Origin: Campylobacterales bacterium
GTDB taxonomy: Bacteria; Campylobacterota; Campylobacteria; Campylobacterales; QNZT01
Assembly (NCBI GenBank): GCA_015489185.1
Contig: WGAE01000094.1
Location: forward strand, 1-5,585
Direction of reading: 5' to 3'
Length of the DNA stretch: 5,585 bases
The position numbers and the translations under genes were made by a program. Under the pieces are notes generated by a model. That model ran no database searches. It had not been told where the DNA came from and saw only the letters and a program-made list of their open reading frames with translations. Position 1 is the first letter of the stretch. Each line of letters opens with the position of its first letter. Of the stretch, positions 1 through 5,585 are shown one piece after another.

Positions 1-44
1 AAACTATAATATATTTTATAGAAAATTTTTTTAACTTTTTTATA
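1..44 (-). terminator. AT-rich operon end with a weak inverted repeat (possible terminator)
   Basis: The 44 bases after the flippase stop contain only three G or C bases, in sharp contrast to the genes. On the minus strand CTATAA, a six-base AATATA loop and TTATAG form an imperfect hairpin (4-21), followed by TTT at the window edge. With one G-C pair in the stem it is a poor intrinsic terminator. The same AT-rich stretch could instead hold promoter elements for a gene further left. I see no coding potential here. Confidence 0.2.
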
Positions 45-1301
45 TTAAAATACCAAACGTAACGGATAATATTTAGCTACTAACAAAATCGTCACCACAT
101 ATAAAAAGGCAAACGAGGCTATCGTCGCATATGCCGCACCGGCGATGCCGTACTGCTGGATCAGCACGATATTGAGTACAATATTGAGTCCCGCCGCAAG
201 CAGACTGATGAAACCGAGTGTCTTGACCCGATTCTGGTGCATCAGAAAACTTGCCAGCGGTTTACGCACCCCTTCGAAACTGAAACCGATCACCAACAGC
301 GGTATATACTTCAGCGCCTCGGAAAATTTCACATCGATCATGATCGAAAAAACATACGGCACTACATAGACGTAGACTATGGCGCTGATAATCACAAAAA
401 GGGTATAAAGAAGCACCGTCATAAAGATAAAACGCATATTCTCTTTCGTCGGCTCGACGATCTTTTCGAAAAAGTACGGCTCCCACGCTTTGATGGCTGA
501 ATCGAAGAGAATATTGATGATGATCGACATCGTCATCGCAATCGTATAGATACCGACCGCATCGAGTGTCAGATAGCGCGCCAGGAAAACTTTATCGATC
601 GTTCCCATAATAAAAAGCCCGATCACATGAAAAGTCATCGGGAAAAGATAGGCAAACAACTCTTTGATCTGCTCCCAGGAAAACGCGAACCGCAGATACC
701 CCGCATGCACGAAATAGTACAATGCATACGCCGCAATCAACGAGAGTACGAAAAGTTCGGCATAAAATTTTCCCCGCCAGTCAAATTTGAACCAGATAAT
801 CAACACCAGCGCCAGTCCCAGACTCGTAAAGAGATAAAGCGACTGAAAAATAGCATATTTAAGTGCGTTTTTTTCCAGTTGCACGATCGTGTTGAAAATA
901 TTGAACAAAACGACAAAAAGTGTATAGACACTGATCAGTACGATCAGCTTATCCGGGTTGTGAAAATTGACAAAAAGCAGATTTTTGACTGCAAACATGA
1001 AGCCCATCACGACAAAAAAGCTGATCACCGTGATGACCAGAATGTTGAAAAGATACCCCTGCATCCGCTCTTTGCCGTAACTGCTGAATTTTGCCATCAG
1101 AAAGTTGCCCGGCCAAAGCCCTATATAGATACTCGCGATCGCCACAACCGATACGATAAACCCCAGATGACCATAATCGTCACGCGTTAGATAGTGTGTC
1201 AATACCGGCAGGATGAAAAAATTCAACCCTTTGTTCAAAAAGGTACTCAGGGTGAAGATCAGCGTATTGGAGAGGAGTTTGTTTTGTAAAAACCGTTTCA
1301 T
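45..1301 (-). CDS. Wzx-like polysaccharide flippase (MOP superfamily)
   Basis: A 418-residue, very hydrophobic protein with about 12 predicted membrane helices, the normal size for a polysaccharide-biosynthesis flippase. The N-terminus has the family pattern FILPVLTHYLTRDDYGHLGF (29-48, compare 'LP.lt..L...dyG'). In the middle are GTIDKVFLARYL (233-244) and AVGIYTIA (248-255), and near the end LNIVLNIVLIQQYGIAGAAY (372-391), all typical of the RfbX/Wzx group. Such proteins move undecaprenyl-diphosphate-linked oligosaccharide units from the cytoplasmic to the periplasmic face of the inner membrane. Few charges occur within helices; Asp236 and Lys237 lie in the conserved 'DK' pair. The start at ATG 1301 overlaps the preceding TGA as ATGA, with AAGAGG (1306-1311) four bases upstream. 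It is the last gene of the visible block and probably exports the unit built by the two glycosyltransferases. The family is very likely; the exact glycan is unknown. Confidence 0.94.
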   Translation of the reverse strand: MKRFLQNKLLSNTLIFTLSTFLNKGLNFFILPVLTHYLTRDDYGHLGFIVSVVAIASIYIGLWPGNFLMAKFSSYGKERMQGYLFNILVITVISFFVVMGFMFAVKNLLFVNFHNPDKLIVLISVYTLFVVLFNIFNTIVQLEKNALKYAIFQSLYLFTSLGLALVLIIWFKFDWRGKFYAELFVLSLIAAYALYYFVHAGYLRFAFSWEQIKELFAYLFPMTFHVIGLFIMGTIDKVFLARYLTLDAVGIYTIAMTMSIIINILFDSAIKAWEPYFFEKIVEPTKENMRFIFMTVLLYTLFVIISAIVYVYVVPYVFSIMIDVKFSEALKYIPLLVIGFSFEGVRKPLASFLMHQNRVKTLGFISLLAAGLNIVLNIVLIQQYGIAGAAYATIASFAFLYVVTILLVAKYYPLRLVF

Positions 1302-2464
1302 GAAGCCTCTTGAATATATTGCACCAGATTTTCCGCCGCGCGTGCGTAACCCTCTTTTTCATGCGAAACGGCATTTTCGATCTGCCTGAAAATCTCGCGG
1401 CGATACGCTTCATCATCCAAAACCGAACGCATAAACGTCTCGATCGCCTCTTCATAACCGCTTTCATCATCAAAACGCGGATACGCCTCTCCCATAATCT
1501 CACCAAACACATCGATCTTTGAAAGCACAGGGATCGTACCCATCCACATCGCTTCGACAAGCGGTAGTCCGTACCCCTCGTTTCGTGACAAGAAGAAGCA
1601 GAAGTGGCTGTCACGGTAGAGTTTGTTGAGTGTTGCATCATCGACATATCCGTAAAAACGTATAGCGATACGTTGCAACGCCGCATTATGAAAAAGCGCT
1701 TCGGTCTCGGGCGTCTGTTTACCCGCAACATGCAGCGTCACCGATTTGTACCGCCCCTCTTTTTGCAACACGCGATCGAAATGACGCAGAAACTTCAGGA
1801 TACGATCGAACCCTTTGGAACGGTTGATCCGCCCGACAACGACAAAATCGAGCACTTCGGTATCATACTTCGCAAACGCCTCCTCCATCGGAGGTCTCGG
1901 TAAATCACGTACTTTGAACGGAATACCGTTGGGCACGTAAAGCAACCGTTTCTTTTTTTCGTCGATCCCGTAATAGCGTGCGATATCCGCCTTTGTCTGC
2001 CCGGAGATATACCCGATTGCATCGTCAAAATACTTCATGTAGTTGATCAGCAGATCGATATAGCGATGTTTCAGTGTTGAAAAGAGTTCGGGTGTGCGTT
2101 TGATCGTCAAATCATGAATCACCTTGACCCGACGTTTACCGCCGAAAAAGAGCGGCATCGGATTGGGAGCGAAGATAACGTCGTATTTGCCCTTTTGTAG
2201 AATCGATCGCTGCAAATCGAACATTTTGATAATGTTGTTTGTCTCACGCACACCAAAGAGTCTGATCGTATCGCTCTTTTGCGGTACGGCGGCACGTTCA
2301 CGCAACAGTTTTGCCACACCTTTCGCCGCGAAAATATCGACACCGATCGCACCCGATACCACCGCCGGATGCACCAGCAACGCACGCAGCAGATTTTCGA
2401 GATAAACACTCACCCCGTCGTACGCTTCGATATATCCGGTCGCCACAAACGCCATGCTACGCAT
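1298..2464 (-). CDS. GT4-type (GT-B fold) glycosyltransferase, second of two
   Basis: A 388-residue soluble glycosyltransferase, a normal GT4 length. The N-terminal half holds DGVSVYLENLL (16-26, the position of the usual GGV loop but with a single Gly) and VIHDLTIKRTPELFS (115-129). The latter matches the 'HD' motif seen in many mannosyl-, fucosyl- and rhamnosyl-type GT4 enzymes (His118-Asp119). The linker contains VPNGIP (177-182). The donor-binding half has VVVGRINRSKGFD (208-220, Arg212 and Lys217) and the EX7E element NEGYGLPLVEAM (Glu296 and Glu304). It is clearly distinct from the preceding glycosyltransferase, so it probably adds a different sugar or linkage; specificity is unknown. 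The first ATG (2464) is chosen over the ATG at codon 4 because AAGGAG lies four bases before it. It overlaps the upstream gene by eight bases, and its TGA overlaps the flippase ATG by four. Confidence 0.94.
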   Translation of the reverse strand: MRSMAFVATGYIEAYDGVSVYLENLLRALLVHPAVVSGAIGVDIFAAKGVAKLLRERAAVPQKSDTIRLFGVRETNNIIKMFDLQRSILQKGKYDVIFAPNPMPLFFGGKRRVKVIHDLTIKRTPELFSTLKHRYIDLLINYMKYFDDAIGYISGQTKADIARYYGIDEKKKRLLYVPNGIPFKVRDLPRPPMEEAFAKYDTEVLDFVVVGRINRSKGFDRILKFLRHFDRVLQKEGRYKSVTLHVAGKQTPETEALFHNAALQRIAIRFYGYVDDATLNKLYRDSHFCFFLSRNEGYGLPLVEAMWMGTIPVLSKIDVFGEIMGEAYPRFDDESGYEEAIETFMRSVLDDEAYRREIFRQIENAVSHEKEGYARAAENLVQYIQEAS

Positions 2465-3560
2465 CGTACTCCTTCAAAATCTTTTCCAAATCCCGCGCCG
2501 ATTTCTCCCATGAAAAGTTTTGGGCGGTTTCGACACCGTTTCGTGAAAGTTTCTCCCGCAGTATATCATCCTCGATCAGACGCAAAAGTGCCGCCTGCAA
2601 TTTTTCGGTATCCGCGGGGGGATAGATCAATGCGTTTTCCCCGTCGATCGCATACTCGTCGATCCCTTTTGCATCCGAAGCGACAACCGCACAGCCGCAT
2701 GCCATCGCCTCCAGCGGCGGCAAACCGAACCCTTCCCAGAGTGAGGTAAAGATATAAATATCGCTGCGACGCATCGTATCGGCGATCTCTTCATCCTTTT
2801 TGGGTACGACCATCGTAAAATCTTCCAGATTCCATGCCGAAAGATCGTCGTGTGAAATGACATATACCTCAGCGATCTTTTTCCGTACTTCGGGCATCAG
2901 CTTGATCCGCTCCCAGACCGAGACAAAATCTTCGAAACGTTTCATCGGATGTTTACGTGCAATCAGACAGAGACGTATTTTCCCCTCTTCACAGACTCTT
3001 CCCCGCGAATGAAAAACCGAATGGTTGATCGCCGGGTGTACGATCTTTTTGGAAACCTCCCTCCCGCTTGTTTGCACAAACCGGTGCCAGGTATAGGTCG
3101 AGTTGAAAAAGTAGCAAATGTCCGCTTTATATGAAAGTTTTGTCATCATTTTATAAATCGCCAAAAAGAAGCGGTTTTTCAAAAGGAGCAGATCGTCAAA
3201 AATCCGATAATCGTCCGCCTGTACATAACGGTAGAGTCTCTTGACGGGAAAAAAGAAAAAGAGCGCCGAAAAGATCGGATCGGTCGTAATTACCTCCTCA
3301 TGAGAGTATTGCTTTTGTACATAGCGAAACATTTTCAGAATATTGCCCGCTTTTCTTCGTACCCCGCCTCCCGGCTCCCCGATCGCTTCGATTTTGATTG
3401 CGGGATCGATATAAAAAGTGCATTCGCTTTTGCTAAAAGGCATGACAATACGCACATCGTACTTTTTGACCAGTATGTTGGAGAGCTCGGTTATGACCCG
3501 TACACCGCCGCCGGTTTTCAGTTGCGGCAATACAAAAACGATCTTCTCTTTTTGATTCAT
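2457..3560 (-). CDS. GT4-type (GT-B fold) glycosyltransferase, first of two
   Basis: A 367-residue cytosolic glycosyltransferase with no obvious membrane helix. The N-terminal Rossmann half starts with IVFVLPQLKTGGGVRV, where Gly17-19 form the glycine-rich loop typical of GT-B enzymes. The C-terminal half begins near LIARKHPMKRFEDF (199-212), with Arg202 and Lys207 placed like the basic residues that contact the donor phosphates. It carries the EX7E element WEGFGLPPLEAM (Glu276 and Glu284), characteristic of retaining GT4-like enzymes. The middle segment RYVQADDYRIFDD (111-123) recalls rhamnosyltransferase-like O-antigen enzymes, but this is only a resemblance. Donor and acceptor sugars cannot be read from the sequence. 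The ATG at 3560 overlaps the acyltransferase stop as ATGA and has only a weak GGGA Shine-Dalgarno (3568-3571), so it probably depends on coupling. The TAG stop lies eight bases inside the next gene. It presumably adds one sugar to the lipid-linked repeat unit. Confidence 0.93.
   Translation of the reverse strand: MNQKEKIVFVLPQLKTGGGVRVITELSNILVKKYDVRIVMPFSKSECTFYIDPAIKIEAIGEPGGGVRRKAGNILKMFRYVQKQYSHEEVITTDPIFSALFFFFPVKRLYRYVQADDYRIFDDLLLLKNRFFLAIYKMMTKLSYKADICYFFNSTYTWHRFVQTSGREVSKKIVHPAINHSVFHSRGRVCEEGKIRLCLIARKHPMKRFEDFVSVWERIKLMPEVRKKIAEVYVISHDDLSAWNLEDFTMVVPKKDEEIADTMRRSDIYIFTSLWEGFGLPPLEAMACGCAVVASDAKGIDEYAIDGENALIYPPADTEKLQAALLRLIEDDILREKLSRNGVETAQNFSWEKSARDLEKILKEYDA
2469..2475 (-). 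promoter_or_regulatory. Shine-Dalgarno GAAGGAG deciding the second glycosyltransferase start
   Basis: On the minus strand GAAGGAG is followed by TACG and then ATG at 2464. A second in-frame ATG at 2455 (Met4) would avoid the overlap with the upstream gene, but it would sit 13 bases from this site, too far for normal use. The site lies inside the final codons of the preceding glycosyltransferase. Confidence 0.75.
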
Positions 3561-4609
3561 AGACGATTCCCGGTAGCAAGTTTCAAAAGCGACGGCGCAA
3601 TACGCGCAAGCAGATGATATAGCATAATCGCACTTAGAATCGTCACCGTCGGTGCGAAAAAGTAGAGTGCCAGCACCGTCCAGTCGCTCTGGGGCGCGAC
3701 CACTTTGAAGGAGATTTTCCGTACGATCGAGAGCAGTGGTTCATGAACGGCAAAGACAAAAAAACTGTATTTGGCGAGCTGTAACAACCGACTGCGCAAT
3801 CCTTCAAATTGCACAAGATAGCGACTCAGACAAAAAATCGCCGCGGTACCGACCAAAACGGTGCTATTTTCGATATAAAGATTTTCCGTCAATACATCTA
3901 CAATACTTAGTAACAGATACAAAAGAATAATCAGCAGCGCGTAGCGTCCCGACTTTTCAAAATCGAACCGACGCATTGCAAGCCACGCACCGAACGTGAA
4001 AAAAAACCATGACGTCATATCGATCGGCGGCAATTCGGCCAACCATAAGAGAAAGAGTATCGAAAGCACCCAAAACGCCGCTTTTTGCAGCAAATAATAA
4101 AGCAGCGGTGAGAGCGCCGCCAAAATAATCAGATCGCGAATGAACCAGAACTGATACGCGACAGGGTAGGCAAACTTTCCGAAACCGAAAAAGAGTTGAA
4201 TCTGATCCCACAAGCCGTATGAGAGTACCAAAGGTCTCTCACCCGTAAAATAGTGCGCCGTCAGCGGCAAATTTTGCGCAATCGCAAAAAACACAAAGAT
4301 TAGCGCGTTCCAGAAAAGAAAAGGAATGACCAGCGTCTGCAGCCGTGAACGCATCTTTTTACGATACGCCGCCATCGTACCGTCGAAAGCGAAAAAGAAG
4401 AGATACCCCGAAATTGCAAAAAATAGCGGCACACTCACCCGTGCCAGAATATCGGAAAGATATTCGGTCGTCATCGCAAAAGGATTGTGCTGTGCCAGTG
4501 TGCCGGAAAAACGAATTTCGTCGGTATACATATGGATAAAGACAATCCCCACGATCAGCGGAAAACGGAGTATCTCGATACGCTCGGAAAGCTTCGGATC
4601 AAAACGCAC
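3557..4609 (-). CDS. Acyltransferase-3 family membrane acyltransferase (probable polysaccharide O-acyltransferase)
   Basis: A 350-residue polytopic membrane protein, close to the usual length of a stand-alone acyltransferase-3 (PF01757) protein. The first helix carries the family's R-X10-H signature (Arg15 and His26, in LRFPLIVGIVFIH). Further family-like features are PLFFAISGYLFF (61-72), the WFIRDL segment (155-160) and HEPLL near the C-terminus (289-293). About ten hydrophobic helices are visible, and there is no C-terminal SGNH esterase domain. Known members transfer acetyl or other acyl groups to O-antigen, exopolysaccharide or other envelope sugars; the acyl group and acceptor here are unknown. 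The start is GTG at 4609, supported by GGAGG five bases upstream. The next Met (residue 27) would remove both Arg15 and His26. The gene begins directly after the polymerase-like TAA, and its TGA stop overlaps the next gene's ATG by four bases (ATGA), pointing to coupled translation. Confidence 0.93.
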   Translation of the reverse strand: MRFDPKLSERIEILRFPLIVGIVFIHMYTDEIRFSGTLAQHNPFAMTTEYLSDILARVSVPLFFAISGYLFFFAFDGTMAAYRKKMRSRLQTLVIPFLFWNALIFVFFAIAQNLPLTAHYFTGERPLVLSYGLWDQIQLFFGFGKFAYPVAYQFWFIRDLIILAALSPLLYYLLQKAAFWVLSILFLLWLAELPPIDMTSWFFFTFGAWLAMRRFDFEKSGRYALLIILLYLLLSIVDVLTENLYIENSTVLVGTAAIFCLSRYLVQFEGLRSRLLQLAKYSFFVFAVHEPLLSIVRKISFKVVAPQSDWTVLALYFFAPTVTILSAIMLYHLLARIAPSLLKLATGNRL

Positions 4610-5585
4610 TTACGCCTCCGCCTGCCGGTTATAACCGCTTTCGCGCTGTCTGCTGACGACAAGCTCTTCGAAGACTTCATCGTTTCTAAGCAACCGCGCC
4701 AGTGCGTAAGAGAGTCCCAGGAAGAGATAAAACTCCTCCGCGACGATCGGATTGGTCAAACCGAAAAAAAAGAGATAGAGCGGAATCGCCATCGTCAGAT
4801 AGGTACGGTTGCTAAAGGCGATATAGTGCACAAAGAAGAGGTAGATCACCCCGATAATCGACCCCTGCAACCACATATCCAAAAAGACACTGTTGATACT
4901 GCCGCCGCTGTCGCCTCCGACGCCCATAATTCCCAGATCTTTGAAATACTCCTGTACAAATCCGAACCCGTAACCGCCGAAAAAGTTAGATTTGACGATC
5001 AGATCCCAGCTGACGGCAAACTGCGCACCCCTTTCATGCTGCATCTTATACTGGAACTCCTCCATCGTAATAAACGGATGCGCCGCAACGGAGTTGTAAA
5101 CAAAAAGTACGACTATCAATAAAAAAGCACTCCCCATCAATAACGAACCCCGCAGTTTCAAAAAACGGTATAAAATGGGATCGCTTTTTAACTTCCAGGG
5201 AGGATAGTAGTAGTTGGTGCGCGTCAGCATCAGATAGAGTTTATAAAAGACCATAAAAAAGAGCATCAAAATCCAGGCAAGCCAGACCGTCTTGTTTTTA
5301 GACATAATAATCATATAGAGTACCAGGGTATAAAGCAAATAACTCTGATAACGATTTTTGGGCCAGATATCCAGTTCCCAACGTGCCAGCACCGAAAAGG
5401 TCAAAATCGTCCCGACGATGATCCCAAGTGCTCCCGCTTCATAAAAGGTCCCCTGGATCGGCAAAAACTCCGCTCCCCAGCCAAACTCCCGCAGATGGAC
5501 AATTTTACTTAGAATCGACATCGGCAGCGGCACATACATGATAATCGCCCAGCTGATAAAGTAAAACCACAACGCGGCATCGAAC
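4610..5585 (-). CDS. O-antigen polymerase/ligase-like membrane protein (Wzy/WaaL superfamily), 5' end outside the window
   Basis: This is the C-terminal 324 codons of an integral membrane protein. The frame is still open at the right edge, and the TTG at 5572 is only an internal Leu codon, so the true start lies beyond 5585. Numbering from the first full codon, it shows hydrophobic segments, a GTFYEAGALG motif (45-54), SKNKTVWLAW (95-104, the usual 'SR/SK..W' segment before a membrane helix) and a Tyr/Pro-rich polar stretch (about 121-145). A large, probably periplasmic loop follows (about 165-235) with GGYGFGF and SINSVFLDMWLQG, then closing helices and a charged tail. This layout fits the O-antigen ligase/polymerase family (Wzy_C type), which joins lipid-linked repeat units or transfers chains in the periplasm. 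Loop His169, His183 and Arg185 are candidate functional residues, by inference only. Its TAA stop directly abuts the acyltransferase start. Polymerase is favoured over ligase because of the neighbouring flippase, but sequence alone does not settle it. Confidence 0.85.
   Translation of the reverse strand, partial: FDAALWFYFISWAIIMYVPLPMSILSKIVHLREFGWGAEFLPIQGTFYEAGALGIIVGTILTFSVLARWELDIWPKNRYQSYLLYTLVLYMIIMSKNKTVWLAWILMLFFMVFYKLYLMLTRTNYYYPPWKLKSDPILYRFLKLRGSLLMGSAFLLIVVLFVYNSVAAHPFITMEEFQYKMQHERGAQFAVSWDLIVKSNFFGGYGFGFVQEYFKDLGIMGVGGDSGGSINSVFLDMWLQGSIIGVIYLFFVHYIAFSNRTYLTMAIPLYLFFFGLTNPIVAEEFYLFLGLSYALARLLRNDEVFEELVVSRQRESGYNRQAEA
4615..4619 (-). promoter_or_regulatory. Shine-Dalgarno GGAGG deciding a GTG start
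   Basis: On the minus strand, GGAGG is followed by CGTAA and then GTG. It lies inside the last codons of the upstream polymerase-like gene, whose TAA stop forms part of the spacer. The ideal core and five-base spacing identify the non-ATG codon at 4609 as the acyltransferase start. Terminating ribosomes would sit directly on the reinitiation site. Confidence 0.8.

Noticed and set aside
1135..1142. GCGATCGC, the cyanobacterial HIP1 octamer
   Set aside because: Only one copy occurs in the window, far below cyanobacterial HIP1 density, so it is not evidence of a cyanobacterial origin. It is counted within the broader CGATCG excess.
627..1190. Plus-strand open frame of 187 codons opposite the flippase
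   Set aside because: Highly charged, low-complexity composition that mirrors a membrane protein on the other strand, with no domain or neighbour support.
1180..1731. Minus-strand open frame of 183 codons in another frame, spanning the glycosyltransferase/flippase junction
   Set aside because: It overlaps the EX7E-containing part of a real glycosyltransferase, is Arg/Met/Cys-rich and lacks any family resemblance.
1882..1894. Perfect inverted repeat CCTCC-ATC-GGAGG with an SD-like GGAGGAGG on the minus strand
   Set aside because: It lies inside the second glycosyltransferase and encodes an ordinary Pro-Pro-Met-Glu-Glu stretch. The next ATG downstream is out of frame and too far away, so neither a terminator nor an internal start is supported.
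2453..2455. Alternative ATG start (Met4) for the second glycosyltransferase
   Set aside because: It would remove the overlap with the upstream gene but lies 13 bases from the Shine-Dalgarno site; the ATG at 2464 has better spacing.
2279..2749. Plus-strand open frame of 156 codons opposite the glycosyltransferase junction
   Set aside because: Arg-, Pro- and His-rich shadow of two clear glycosyltransferase genes; no plausible fold or motif.
4487..5122. Plus-strand open frame of 211 codons opposite the polymerase/acyltransferase junction
   Set aside because: It is antisense to two well-supported genes and rich in Lys, Arg, His, Asp and Gln, as expected from the complement of codons for hydrophobic membrane residues. 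It has no recognisable domain.

Overview
The window is one tightly packed block of five genes, all read right to left (minus strand). They encode the late steps of a surface polysaccharide pathway (O-antigen, capsule or exopolysaccharide) of the Wzx/Wzy type. Base composition, envelope gene types and Shine-Dalgarno sites fit a Gram-negative bacterium of moderate GC content. The protein style (Phe-, Lys- and Ile-rich at only moderate GC) made me think of Campylobacterota of the Sulfurimonas/Sulfurovum kind. That is an impression, not a demonstration; no taxonomic marker gene is present.

Layout in the direction of transcription: (1) 5585-4610, the C-terminal part of an O-antigen polymerase/ligase-like membrane protein whose start lies beyond the right edge; (2) 4609-3557, an acyltransferase-3 family membrane acyltransferase; (3) 3560-2457, a GT4-type glycosyltransferase; (4) 2464-1298, a second, different GT4-type glycosyltransferase; (5) 1301-45, a Wzx-like polysaccharide flippase. 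The junctions are a direct TAA-GTG abutment, a 4-base ATGA overlap, an 8-base overlap and another ATGA overlap. There is therefore no room for internal promoters or terminators between genes, and translational coupling is likely throughout. The last 44 bases at the left edge are extremely AT-rich and hold only a weak inverted repeat. This may be the operon end.

Working model (inference): the two cytoplasmic glycosyltransferases extend an undecaprenyl-linked repeat unit, the flippase moves it across the inner membrane, the polymerase/ligase-like protein joins units or transfers chains on the periplasmic side, and the acyltransferase decorates the sugar. The priming sugar-phosphate transferase, nucleotide-sugar synthesis genes and any chain-length regulator are not in the window and would be expected to the right or elsewhere.

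I found no RNA gene, mobile element, CRISPR array or clearly novel system. The most distinctive sequence-level signal is a strong excess of the palindrome CGATCG (13 copies by hand count) scattered through all five genes.
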